Below, piece after piece: positions 47,614-55,908 of a stretch of 64,000 nt of DNA; the first letter of the stretch is position 1, and each line of letters starts with the position of its first letter. Origin of the DNA: Clostridia bacterium (GTDB lineage Bacteria > Bacillota > Clostridia > Christensenellales > Christensenellaceae); contig JAFRTU010000015.1 in the NCBI GenBank assembly GCA_017439085.1, forward strand, positions 62,001 to 126,000, given 5' to 3'. The notes under the pieces were generated by a model. The model was not told the origin of the DNA, did no database searches, and saw only the letters and a program-made list of their open reading frames with translations. Made by a program: the position numbers and the translations under genes.

Positions 47614-48600
47614 ATGCAGGCAGACGAATTTCTCCGGAGGATGGAAGAATTTAAGGACAGGAACCTGTTCGTCATACAGGGCGATGAGCCATATTTAATG
47701 GAACAGGCTGAAAAAGCCCTGATCGATTCTTTCGGATTGTCTTTTCCGGAGATGAACCTTACCGTCCTGCAGGATAAGGCAGGATACAGTGATATCTGGA
47801 ATACCTGCATGCAGGCACCCTGTTTTGCTTCCTCAAGAGCCACCGTTATAGACGGCATCGACGTTTCATCGAAGGACCTTGATTTCTCCCGGATACTGGA
47901 TGAGCTTCCAAAAGAGACAAAACTCGTGATAGTGATGAGGAGCAAACCCGATCTGAGAAAATCGGTTTACAAGCGTCTTAAGGAAGAGGCAGTTACCTGC
48001 GAATGCAATTCCCTGAACGAGGGGATGCTCGTAAAGTGGATAAAGGTCACGGGAAAGAGGAAGGGAGTCATGCTTTCGGATTCTGCTTCGAGGCTACTTC
48101 TCGAGATAACCGGCGGAGACATGAATACGATCCTTAACGAGATCGAGAAGATGAAGTTCCTCATGATCAGGTCCCCCTCGGAAAAGGAGATAAGAGAGAC
48201 CGTATCGGGGACCCTTGAATATGACATATTCGAGTTCCATAACTGCATGATGGACGGAGAATACGACAAGGCATTCTCGATATATGAGAGCTTCAGGAAG
48301 AACAGGGATCAGGTCCTGGGATTCATCGGTCTTCTGACCGGAAAGTTTACACCCATGTATCTCGCCAAGGGACTCATGATGAAGGGAATGCCTGAAAGAG
48401 GCGCTGCGGACATGGTGAGCGAAACCATGGGGATAAAACCGTATCCCGCACTTCTGGCAGCAAGAGACGCAAAGAGATTCACGCTCCGGGAGATAAAGAA
48501 TTCCATTAGAGAACTTGAGGAAATGGACAGGAGGGTAAAGACCTTTAACAAGATCAACGATTACAAGAGCCTTTTCCTCAGGATATACAACAGGGTATGA
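47614..48600 (+). CDS. holA: DNA polymerase III subunit delta
   Basis: Clamp-loader subunit that opens the sliding clamp. 328 aa with the AAA+-like fold of HolA: FVIQGDEPYLMEQAEKAL at the start, the acidic YSDIWNTCM region, a middle helical part with ITGGDMNTILNEIEK, and the C-terminal collar helices. The order holA then rpsT (opposite strand) is the usual clostridial arrangement. The Shine-Dalgarno is poor. Confidence 0.92.
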   Translation: MQADEFLRRMEEFKDRNLFVIQGDEPYLMEQAEKALIDSFGLSFPEMNLTVLQDKAGYSDIWNTCMQAPCFASSRATVIDGIDVSSKDLDFSRILDELPKETKLVIVMRSKPDLRKSVYKRLKEEAVTCECNSLNEGMLVKWIKVTGKRKGVMLSDSASRLLLEITGGDMNTILNEIEKMKFLMIRSPSEKEIRETVSGTLEYDIFEFHNCMMDGEYDKAFSIYESFRKNRDQVLGFIGLLTGKFTPMYLAKGLMMKGMPERGAADMVSETMGIKPYPALLAARDAKRFTLREIKNSIRELEEMDRRVKTFNKINDYKSLFLRIYNRV

Positions 48601-48614
48601 AAACGAATAAAAGT

Positions 48615-48651
48615 AAAAGCTCATGTATTGGCCATTTACATGAGCTTTTTT
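48615..48651. terminator. Bidirectional terminator between holA and rpsT
   Basis: AAAAGCTCATGTA and TACATGAGCTTTT form a perfect 13-bp stem around a nine-base loop, flanked by A- and T-runs. Confidence 0.92.
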
Positions 48652-48693
48652 AATTACTTCTGCGATCGCTTAAATAATTGAAATGTTCAGAAA

Positions 48694-48948
48694 TCATTTT
48701 GCTAATTTCTTAGCTAATTCTGCCTTGGTCCTGGCAGCCTTATTCTTATGAATAATGCCATGAACAACAGCTTTATCTACTTTACTGACAGTTTCATTAT
48801 ATATAGAAGAAACATCTTCTGCATCAGAAGCAACAGCTGCATCAAACTTCTTGAGCTGTGTCTTGAGAGCGGACTTGACCATCCTGTTTTCAAGATTCTG
48901 GCGCTTGATAGTCTTAATGCGTTTTTTAGCTGATTTAATATTTGCCAT
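48694..48948 (-). CDS. rpsT: 30S ribosomal protein S20
   Basis: 84 aa, helical and basic: MANIKSAKKRIKTIKRQ, NRMVKSALKT and VVHGIIHKNKAARTKAELAK. AGGAGGTGA lies 8 bases before ATG 48948; longer upstream starts in the frame run into the promoter. It is monocistronic on the minus strand. Confidence 0.96.
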   Translation of the reverse strand: MANIKSAKKRIKTIKRQNLENRMVKSALKTQLKKFDAAVASDAEDVSSIYNETVSKVDKAVVHGIIHKNKAARTKAELAKKLAK

Positions 48949-48983
48949 ATTATTTTCACCTCCTAGCACTAAATAGCCTACAA

Positions 48984-49012
48984 ATAATAACATAACAAAA
49001 AACAATGTGCAA
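48984..49012 (-). promoter_or_regulatory. Promoter of rpsT
   Basis: On the minus strand, TTGCAC (49012-49007), 17 bases, TATTAT (48989-48984) with a TG extension. The leader is about 30 bases. Confidence 0.7.
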
Positions 49013-49078
49013 CAACTTTTTCCCTGACTGCGCACTATGTCATGAGATATTAGCCATGTGGTGACAACCATTAAGGAA

Positions 49079-49087
49079 TGGTATAAT
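49079..49087 (+). promoter_or_regulatory. Extended -10 promoter of murI
   Basis: TGGTATAAT with perfect TATAAT at 49082-49087. GTGACA at 49061-49066 is a possible but closely spaced (15-base) -35 box. Confidence 0.6.
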
Positions 49088-49120
49088 CTATGGAGACAAC
49101 TTGTCATTTCGGAGAAGGAT

Positions 49121-49894
49121 ATGAAGAAGACGGACTATATCGGTTTTTTTGATTCGGGGCTCGGAGGGCTCTCTGTTTTGAAACATGCCCTTCAGGTGTT
49201 CCCTGAGGAGAACTATATATTCTTTGCGGATTGCGGACATTTCCCTTATGGGGAAAAGACTCCCGAGCAGGTAAGGGAGTATTCGATAGCTTCCTGTGAC
49301 AGGATGTATGAGAAAGGGATAAAGGCACTGGTAATAGCATGCAATACCGCCACCTCCGCCGCCATCCATGAGATGAGGGAAAAGTATCAGATACCTGTGA
49401 TAAGCATGGAACCCGCAGTGAAACCCGCCATGGAGGCAGATCCCACCGGAAAGATCATAGTTATGGCTACTCCCGGCACTATAGCGAGCGGAAGATATAA
49501 AAGGCTCATAGACAGGCTCGGCTGCAATGACAGGCTGATCAACATCCCCTGCAAGGGACTCGCAGATCTCGTAGAGAAGGGAGATTTCGAGTCCGAGGAG
49601 ATATATGGATACATAAAAGACATATTCGTTCCTCATGCCTCCGAGAGGGTAACGGGCATCGTACTCGGATGCACACATTATTCTTTTGTAAGAAATGCTG
49701 TGGAGAAGACTGCTGCAAACGTATTCAAAGATATGCCGGAGATATATGACGGAATGTATGGGACGGTGAGACAGCTCGGGAATCTGCTGAGAAAAGATGA
49801 CATGCTGAGTGAAAGCGGGAAGTCGGAGGTCATAGTCATGACTTCCGGAACGGAAGAAGACAGAAAACTCATAGAATATATTTTGAAGAAATAG
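49121..49894 (+). CDS. murI: Glutamate racemase
   Basis: Makes D-glutamate for peptidoglycan. 257 aa: FFDSGLGGLSVL, ADCGHFPYGEK, catalytic cysteines in ACNTATSAA (about 74) and LGCTHYSF (about 184). The start is ATG 49121 after GGAGAAGG; the upstream frame overlaps the promoter. It has its own promoter, divergent from rpsT. Confidence 0.95.
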   Translation: MKKTDYIGFFDSGLGGLSVLKHALQVFPEENYIFFADCGHFPYGEKTPEQVREYSIASCDRMYEKGIKALVIACNTATSAAIHEMREKYQIPVISMEPAVKPAMEADPTGKIIVMATPGTIASGRYKRLIDRLGCNDRLINIPCKGLADLVEKGDFESEEIYGYIKDIFVPHASERVTGIVLGCTHYSFVRNAVEKTAANVFKDMPEIYDGMYGTVRQLGNLLRKDDMLSESGKSEVIVMTSGTEEDRKLIEYILKK

Positions 49895-49942
49895 GAACTT
49901 TGCTGTTTCTCTTTCGTCATATTTTATGAGGAAGTGAAAAAG

Positions 49943-50605
49943 ATGAACGATAACAAAGAAAAACTGGAAATGTTCCTTGAAGACGAAAAGCTGGACCAGC
50001 TTTATCAGGATCTGGTACCCGATGCACCGGATTTTGTGGAGACGTCCGTCAGAAGGATAAAGGCCATGAAGAGGACACGTACCAGGCGTCTGATCTCATC
50101 CATCGGAGGAATAGCAGCCGTGCTGCTGGTATTTGCCGCGCTCAGGACTGCTCCGCTCTTGTTTGGAGGCTCAAAGAAATCAGCCATGAAGGATGAGACT
50201 GCTCCGACTGCAAGCTACAGCATCAGTTTCGACAGCACTGCAAAAGAGATGGCTCCCGAGCCCGAAACCGCTGAAATGGACAATATTCCTACAGGAGATG
50301 CCAAAAACTGTGCACCAGAGCCGGATGGTTTTTTTGCTACGTCAGGGAAAAACGGTAAGGGCGAATCGGAGGAGATCGAGGAAGTATATATCTTTGAGGA
50401 GGACGACTGGAAGGAACTCTATGATCTTTTGATCACGGATCATAAGGCGGACGATATCGTCGGATACATGGAGATGGAAGACGGTATAAAACTCAAGAAC
50501 TTCCTGTCAGGCAAGGAAAAACTGCTTGAAATGGTGAGATCGGAGAGTCTGAGGGATATACTGGGCATGATAGAGCATGACAGGGTCATAATATATTTCA
50601 AGTGA
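49943..50605 (+). CDS. Unrecognised single-TM protein
   Basis: 220 aa. A basic, charged cytoplasmic part (about 1-48) is followed by one TM helix (about 49-68, GGIAAVLLVFAALRTAPLLF), an external linker rich in Pro, Glu and Thr, and a C-terminal acidic domain (YIFEEDDWKELYDLL, then helical). The N-terminal part followed by a TM recalls anti-sigma or RsgI-like membrane regulators, but no sigma factor lies nearby and I see no diagnostic motif. The start is ATG 49943, 8 bases after GAGGAAG. A terminator follows. It may be cotranscribed with murI. Confidence 0.75.
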   Translation: MNDNKEKLEMFLEDEKLDQLYQDLVPDAPDFVETSVRRIKAMKRTRTRRLISSIGGIAAVLLVFAALRTAPLLFGGSKKSAMKDETAPTASYSISFDSTAKEMAPEPETAEMDNIPTGDAKNCAPEPDGFFATSGKNGKGESEEIEEVYIFEEDDWKELYDLLITDHKADDIVGYMEMEDGIKLKNFLSGKEKLLEMVRSESLRDILGMIEHDRVIIYFK

Positions 50606-50634
50606 TCGGTTCAGAAGGTCAAAACGAAGACGGC

Positions 50635-50663
50635 GAGGATGGGCGGTGCCCGTCCTCTTTTAT
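50635..50663 (+). terminator. Rho-independent terminator
   Basis: GAGGATGGGC pairs with GCCCGTCCTC (one wobble) around a three-base loop, then TTTTATTGTTATT. Confidence 0.88.
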
Positions 50664-50695
50664 TGTTATTTATATTAAAAAAGTATACAATCAAA

Positions 50696-50704
50696 TGGTA
50701 AAAT
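50696..50704 (+). promoter_or_regulatory. Extended -10 promoter of the tsaE operon
   Basis: TGGTAAAAT (TG extension, TAAAAT at 50699-50704). The -35 region is A-rich and weak. Confidence 0.45.
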
Positions 50705-50722
50705 AGGGAGAAGTATGAGCAG

Positions 50723-51133
50723 ATGTTGATGTATTCAAAGACTGAAAAAGAGACCGAGAATGCCGGATACGAGCTGGGAAAGACCCTCAGGGGAGGGGAT
50801 ATAGTGGCCCTTAATGGAGATCTCGGGACCGGAAAGACCGTGTTTACGAGGGGGATCGCCAGAGCCCTCGGTATATCTGCACCAATACAGAGCCCGACTT
50901 TTACGATAGTCAGGGAATACAGAGGAGAACTGAGGCTCTGCCATTTCGATCTTTACAGGGTGACTGAGGCAGAAGAGCTTTATGAGATCGGGTTTGAGGA
51001 CTATCTCGACGATGATACGGTTGCCGTGATAGAATGGGCCGACATGTTCCCGGAAGTCATTCCGAAAAAGGCTGTCAGAGTCACGATCGGCTATTGTCCG
51101 GACGGGCGGAGGAGGATAGAAACGGAAAGATGA
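50723..51133 (+). CDS. tsaE: tRNA t6A biosynthesis ATPase TsaE
   Basis: ATPase partner of TsaB and TsaD in making N6-threonylcarbamoyl-adenosine at tRNA position 37. 136 aa: Walker A GDLGTGKTVFTRGIA (about residue 33), SPTFTIVREY, FDLYR and VIEWAD. Starts at ATG 50723 or 50729. The nearest good Shine-Dalgarno (AGGGAG) serves a four-codon reading frame ending in TGATG at 50727-50731, so initiation may be by coupling. Its stop overlaps the tsaB start. Confidence 0.94.
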   Translation: MLMYSKTEKETENAGYELGKTLRGGDIVALNGDLGTGKTVFTRGIARALGISAPIQSPTFTIVREYRGELRLCHFDLYRVTEAEELYEIGFEDYLDDDTVAVIEWADMFPEVIPKKAVRVTIGYCPDGRRRIETER

Positions 51134-51801
51134 AACTGTTATGCATAGATACTGCAGGAAAGGCCTGTTCTGTTGCTCTTCTTGAAGATGACAATCTGAT
51201 ATCGGAACTGTACCTGAATAACGGGTTTACCCATTCCGTGAATCTTCTGAGACTCATAGACGGCTGTTTCAGCCTCTCCGGGATGGAAAAGAAAGAGATA
51301 GGGATCGTAGGGATAACAAATGGCCCGGGGTCCTTTACGGGGCTCAGGATAGGAATGAGCACTGCAAAGGCGTTTGCGCAGGCTACGGGGGCAAGAATTG
51401 AGACGGTATCCACATTGGATATGCTGGTCCGTTCAGCCGGTGCAAATAAGAGGATATGCGCCATAATGGATGCAAGACAGGACAGAGTATACGGCACTTA
51501 CCGTGAGGACGGAAAAGTGATCCTTGAAAACGGCATATACGGGATAGAGGAGATGCTGGAAAAGATCTCTTTACAAACTTCTGAGGAAGTCGTGTTCACG
51601 GGTGACGGCTGCGTCAGATATGCGGGCCTTATAGGAAAGCATGAGAATTTCAGATGTCTCGGAAGAGAATCCGTTTTCGGAAGGGCGTCTGCAATAGCTC
51701 CTATTGCACTGGAACAGTACAGCAATGGTATATCTTTCGATGCGTATGACAGCAGGCTCGATTACTACATGCCTTCACAGGCTGAAAGAAACAGGAAATG
51801 A
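51130..51801 (+). CDS. tsaB: tRNA t6A biosynthesis protein TsaB
   Basis: 223 aa, ASKHA-fold pseudo-protease of the t6A complex: CIDTAGKACSVALL, GFTHSVNLL, ITNGPGSFTGLRIG (about residue 65), and MDARQDRVYG. The start is ATG 51130, overlapping the tsaE stop by ATGA; a longer frame upstream lies inside tsaE. rimI overlaps its stop in turn, giving the standard tsaE-tsaB-rimI trio. Confidence 0.94.
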   Translation: MKLLCIDTAGKACSVALLEDDNLISELYLNNGFTHSVNLLRLIDGCFSLSGMEKKEIGIVGITNGPGSFTGLRIGMSTAKAFAQATGARIETVSTLDMLVRSAGANKRICAIMDARQDRVYGTYREDGKVILENGIYGIEEMLEKISLQTSEEVVFTGDGCVRYAGLIGKHENFRCLGRESVFGRASAIAPIALEQYSNGISFDAYDSRLDYYMPSQAERNRK

Positions 51802-52253
51802 CCAGGATCAGGCAGGCTCTCATAAGCGATCTGGATAAGATATATAAGCTGGAACAGGAATGCTTCATCTCCCCGTGGACCATGGAACTCCTGCTGCTGG
51901 ATATATTCGGAAGCGAATTCAACGTTTATTATGTCATAGAGGACGAGGACGGAGTCTTCGGATATATCGGACTCAACACGATACTCGATGAAGCTCATAT
52001 CAGGAAACTCTGTATAGCGGAAGAAAAGAGAAGGAAAGGCCATGCCACCGCTCTTCTGCAGTTTGCAGAAAAAAAGATGGCAGAAAACGGGATGTATGCT
52101 CTGACCTTGGAGGTAAGAGAGCATAATCAGCCTGCCATAAGACTGTATGAAAGTTTCGGCTTCACGCCGGAAGGGATCAGAAAAGACTATTACGGAAACG
52201 GCGAAGGTGCCGTGATAATGTGGAAAAGGGATATCCAATGCAGGAAATCATAA
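51798..52253 (+). CDS. rimI: Ribosomal protein S18 alanine N-acetyltransferase RimI
   Basis: 151-aa GNAT acetyltransferase: LEQECFISPWT at the N-terminus, IRKLCIAEEKRRKGHATALL (acetyl-CoA loop), LEVREHNQPAIRLYESFGF, and a C-terminal MWKRD. It overlaps both neighbours, so translation is coupled. Confidence 0.93.
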   Translation: MTRIRQALISDLDKIYKLEQECFISPWTMELLLLDIFGSEFNVYYVIEDEDGVFGYIGLNTILDEAHIRKLCIAEEKRRKGHATALLQFAEKKMAENGMYALTLEVREHNQPAIRLYESFGFTPEGIRKDYYGNGEGAVIMWKRDIQCRKS

Positions 52254-53014
52254 ACGGACTCAAGATCAGTTACAAAACGGCCGGGGAAGGAGCCCCTGTC
52301 CTCTTTCTGCACGGATGGGGAGGCTGTGCCGACAGCTTTGCTCCTGTCTTCAATGAGCTTTCACGTTCAAGGAAGGTATACGCCATAGATTTCCCGGGAT
52401 TCGGAGAGAGCGACCAGCCTGAGTCTGCATATCATGTGGACGAATACATGGAGATAACAGCCGAGTTCATGCGCAGAATGGGTATAGAGGGATGCGATGT
52501 CATCTGCCATTCCTTCGGAGGAAGGGTTACGATACTCCTTGCAGCCACATATCCGGACATGATAAAGAGAGCTGTGCTCACTGATGCTGCCGGTCTGATA
52601 CCGAAAAGGACACTCAAATACTATATCAAGGTCTACAGATACAAACTTGCAAAGAAACTGATCAAGGTGAGACCCGTAAAGGGATTCCTTAAGATCTTGG
52701 GAGTCGATCTGGAAAAGAAGGTAAGCTCCGCAGGCTCTGAAGATTACAGGAAGCTTTCGGGTATAATGAGACAGACATTCGTCAATGTGGTGAATCAGGA
52801 TCTGAGACCATATCTGAAGGATATTAAGGCATCCTGCCTGCTGATATACGGAGAGAATGACAAGGATACTCCCGTATATTTCGGAGAGATCATGGAAAAA
52901 GAGATAAAGGATGCCGGACTAGTCGTTTTGAAGGATGCGGGCCATTTTTCATATCTGGACCAGTATCCGAGATACATGTCGATAGTCAAGAGCTTTCTGG
53001 AGGTAAAAGGATAA
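52238..53014 (+). CDS. Alpha/beta hydrolase
   Basis: 258 aa with oxyanion-hole LHGWGG, nucleophile elbow CHSFGG, acid IYGENDKDTP and His in DAGHFSY, so a complete Ser-Asp-His triad. Substrate cannot be told; it may act on an ester, amide or lipid. ATG 52238 is preceded by AAAAGGG. It overlaps rimI by 16 bases and its stop overlaps the MurF-type gene (TAATG), so it probably works with wall-precursor genes downstream. Confidence 0.85.
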   Translation: MQEIINGLKISYKTAGEGAPVLFLHGWGGCADSFAPVFNELSRSRKVYAIDFPGFGESDQPESAYHVDEYMEITAEFMRRMGIEGCDVICHSFGGRVTILLAATYPDMIKRAVLTDAAGLIPKRTLKYYIKVYRYKLAKKLIKVRPVKGFLKILGVDLEKKVSSAGSEDYRKLSGIMRQTFVNVVNQDLRPYLKDIKASCLLIYGENDKDTPVYFGEIMEKEIKDAGLVVLKDAGHFSYLDQYPRYMSIVKSFLEVKG

Positions 53015-54588
53015 TGCTCATAAAGATACTTCTGCTTTCCGCAGCCCTCGGGTTCTGCATTCCGGCCTCGATAGGCTTCTGCCATATGTTCCAGCTGGAG
53101 AGCTACAAGCCCCGTGAATACAACAACTGGGTGGCCGACAAGGGCTCCGGACAGGTGTTCTATATTGTGCTCATGAGTCTTGTTTATTTCCTTATGGGTA
53201 CGTTCATACTGGTCTTAAATCCTGTCGTCAGGATAGCGGGCATAGTCCTGCTTCTTTTGTTCATAGGAATGGGGGTCTATTATTTCATCAAGTTCAGGAT
53301 CAGGAACGGAAAGACTCCTCTCAAATATACCTGGAGGATCAGGAGGCTGATAATAACTCTCTGCATTCTGTTCCTCATCATGGCAGTCATTTCACTTCTC
53401 GTATCGGTATCCATAATGGGGGTATTCATGCTGATACTTCCGTTTACCATAGTCATCGCAAATCTGATTAATACCCCTGTCGAAGAAGGAATAAAGAAGA
53501 AGTATTTCAATGAGGCAAAGGACAAGATAGCCGCAAGGGACGATCTCATCAAGGTAGGGATCACAGGAAGCTATGGAAAGACAAGCACCAAGTTCATCCT
53601 TGGGACCATACTTTCTGAAAAGTACGACGTACTCGTGCCTCCGAGCAGCTACAATACTCCCATGGGGCTTACCAGGGTCATCAGGGAGCAGCTCACCGAT
53701 GCCCATCAGGTCTTCCTTGCTGAGATGGGAGCCAAGAACATCGGCGACATTGAGGAACTCGTAGAGCTCGTGCATCCGAAATACGGTATAATCACTTCCG
53801 TAGGTCCTCAGCATCTTGAGAGCTTTGGAACTATTGAGAACGTAGCTGCAACAAAGTACGAGCTCATAGAAGGACTTCCTAAAGACGGAGTGGCTTTCTT
53901 CCCGGACGATCATGGGATCACGAGGGAGATGTATGAGAGGACTGAACTCAAGAAAGTCCTTTTCTCCACTGACGGCGATGCAGATGTCAGGGCTGAGAAC
54001 ATCAGGCTGACCAAGGATGGCTGCGAATTCGATGTTGTAACGGCTTCCGGAAGATTTCCCGTCAAGACGGAACTCCTTGGAGTCCATAACGTACAGAATA
54101 TTCTTGGCTGCATAGCAATAGCGATCGAACTCGGTCTTAGCGAAGAAGAGATAGAAAGAGGAGTAAAGAAGATAAAGCCGGTGGAGCACAGACTCCAGCT
54201 GATAAAGGGAGGCGGAGGGGTCACTGTAATAGACGATGCCTTCAACTCAAATCCTGCCGGATCCAGGATGGCCATCGACGTGATCGCTTCATTTGACGGA
54301 AGAAAGATAGTCGTGACTCCAGGAATGATAGAACTCGGAGAGATCGAGGAAGAGGAAAACGGAAAATTCGGAAGATATATGGCTGATAAGGTAGATTTCG
54401 TATATCTGGTAGGACCGAAACAAACCGTTCCGATCCATAACGGCCTCTTAGAAGGAGGGTTCCCTGAGGAGAACATAAAGGTAGTCAATTCATTGAATGA
54501 TGCATCTGAGGCAATGAAGACAATGCTCAGACCGGGCGATATCGTATTGTTTGAAAACGACCTTCCCGACAATTATAATGAGGGATAA
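53014..54588 (+). CDS. murF: Membrane-anchored MurF-type Mur ligase
   Basis: 524 aa. About 150 N-terminal residues carry four to five TM helices (near 3-24, 46-67, 70-92, 113-152), followed by a Mur ligase core: ATP site GITGSYGKTSTK (about residue 183), SSYNTPMGLTRV, FLAEMGAKNIGDI, VGPQHLESFGT, DDAFNSNPAGSRMAI, and TPGMIELGE. These fit MurF, which adds D-Ala-D-Ala to the UDP-MurNAc-tripeptide, and ddl follows after 14 bases. The membrane domain is not part of classical MurF, so the precise ligation could differ. Confidence 0.82.
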   Translation: MLIKILLLSAALGFCIPASIGFCHMFQLESYKPREYNNWVADKGSGQVFYIVLMSLVYFLMGTFILVLNPVVRIAGIVLLLLFIGMGVYYFIKFRIRNGKTPLKYTWRIRRLIITLCILFLIMAVISLLVSVSIMGVFMLILPFTIVIANLINTPVEEGIKKKYFNEAKDKIAARDDLIKVGITGSYGKTSTKFILGTILSEKYDVLVPPSSYNTPMGLTRVIREQLTDAHQVFLAEMGAKNIGDIEELVELVHPKYGIITSVGPQHLESFGTIENVAATKYELIEGLPKDGVAFFPDDHGITREMYERTELKKVLFSTDGDADVRAENIRLTKDGCEFDVVTASGRFPVKTELLGVHNVQNILGCIAIAIELGLSEEEIERGVKKIKPVEHRLQLIKGGGGVTVIDDAFNSNPAGSRMAIDVIASFDGRKIVVTPGMIELGEIEEEENGKFGRYMADKVDFVYLVGPKQTVPIHNGLLEGGFPEENIKVVNSLNDASEAMKTMLRPGDIVLFENDLPDNYNEG

Positions 54589-54602
54589 AGGAGATAAGTC
54601 AT

Positions 54603-55772
54603 ATGTTGAATGTTGGAGTATTCTTTGGAGGCAGAGCTGCTGAACACGATGTGTCCATAATCACGGGCACACAGATGATAGAGAACGCAGACAAGAGCAA
54701 ATACAATCTTTTCCCTGTCTATATCTCCAGGGAAGGAAAATGGTATACGGGTGAAGCACTGAAAGACGCAAAGTTCTTCCTGCATCCGGATCTGTCCCAG
54801 AAGGGAATAGATGAAGTCATATTCTCTCCTGCAACGGGAAACAGGAGTCTTTTCAAGAAGACCATGTTCGGTATGAAGAGCGTATGCGATCTTGACGTTG
54901 CCGTACTTGCTATGCATGGACTGCATGGAGAAGACGGAACCCTTCAGGGGATATTTGAGATGGCGGATCTTCCATATACCAGCTGCGGAGTGACAGGAAG
55001 CTCTTCATGCATGGACAAGATCGTTACGAAGCTGGCCCTCATAGGACTCGGCATCCCTTGCGTAGACTATGTCTATTATGACAGGAACGAGACTCATAAC
55101 GACAGATCAAGAGTGATCGGGGAAGTAGAAGAAAAGCTCGGATATCCGGTCATAGTGAAGCCTGCAAATCTCGGAAGCAGCATAGGAATAAAGAAGGCAC
55201 ATGACAGGGAAGAATTGAAGGATGCACTGGATCTTGCCGAGAACTATGACAGAAGGATCCTCATAGAGCATGCAATTGACAGGCTGAGGGAGATAAACTG
55301 TGCGGTCCTCGGTGCCGGTTCGGATGCTGTCACAGGGACGCTTGAGGAGCCTCTGGCAAAGGGTGAGATACTGGATTTCGCAGCAAAATACCTTCCAGAG
55401 AAAGGACAGAGCAAGGGAATGAAATCCCTTGACAGGAAGCTTCCGGCAGAACTGGACGAGGATAAGGAGAAAAAGATAAGGGAATATGCCCTGAGAGCAT
55501 TCAAGGGGCTCGACATGAAAGGCGTAGTCAGGATCGACTTCATGATAGATGAAGACAAGGACGAGGTGTATCTGAATGAGGTCAATACCATTCCCGGTTC
55601 CCTTGCTTTCTATCTGTTCGAGAAGGAAGGGATACCTTACAGGGATCTCATAGACAGGCTGATAGATATTGCACTCAGAAGCATGGAGGAAAAGAAGAAG
55701 AGCAGCTATGCATTCGATTCATCGATACTCCAGAAGGTGGACATGACTTCGCTTAAAACAGGAGTAAAATAA
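54603..55772 (+). CDS. ddl: D-alanine--D-alanine ligase
   Basis: Joins two D-Ala for peptidoglycan. 389 aa: N-terminal VFFGGRAAEHDVS, MHGLHGEDGTLQGI, TSCGVTGSSSCMDK, ATP-grasp VIVKPANLGSSIGI, and the C-terminal metal site VNEVNTIPGSLAFYLFE. It is longer than E. coli DdlB by an insertion around 260-300. GGAGATAAG lies before the ATG. It forms a unit with the preceding MurF-type ligase. Confidence 0.95.
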   Translation: MLNVGVFFGGRAAEHDVSIITGTQMIENADKSKYNLFPVYISREGKWYTGEALKDAKFFLHPDLSQKGIDEVIFSPATGNRSLFKKTMFGMKSVCDLDVAVLAMHGLHGEDGTLQGIFEMADLPYTSCGVTGSSSCMDKIVTKLALIGLGIPCVDYVYYDRNETHNDRSRVIGEVEEKLGYPVIVKPANLGSSIGIKKAHDREELKDALDLAENYDRRILIEHAIDRLREINCAVLGAGSDAVTGTLEEPLAKGEILDFAAKYLPEKGQSKGMKSLDRKLPAELDEDKEKKIREYALRAFKGLDMKGVVRIDFMIDEDKDEVYLNEVNTIPGSLAFYLFEKEGIPYRDLIDRLIDIALRSMEEKKKSSYAFDSSILQKVDMTSLKTGVK

Positions 55773-55791
55773 AACATTTAACAAGCGAAAT

Positions 55792-55826
55792 GGGACGGAA
55801 AAAAGGCTTCCGTCCTTTCTTTTTTG
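55792..55826 (+). terminator. Rho-independent terminator after ddl
   Basis: GGACGGAA pairs with TTCCGTCC around a seven-base loop, then TTTCTTTTTT. The next promoter's -35 box begins immediately after. Confidence 0.88.
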
Positions 55827-55856
55827 TTGACAGACATAACTAATCGGGGTTATACT
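55827..55856 (+). promoter_or_regulatory. Promoter of the MarR-ABC operon
   Basis: Perfect TTGACA at 55827-55832, 18 bases, TATACT at 55851-55856. Confidence 0.75.
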
Positions 55857-55873
55857 AATTAAGCGTTTAATAG
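55855..55873 (+). promoter_or_regulatory. Candidate MarR operator
   Basis: CTAATTAAGCGTTTAATAG, an imperfect palindrome abutting the -10 box. A related half site, CTTAATAATTAG, lies at 55881-55892. Position and symmetry suit binding by the MarR-type protein encoded just downstream. Confidence 0.5.
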
Positions 55874-55908
55874 TTTTACACTTAATAATTAGAAGGAGGG
55901 ATATCACT

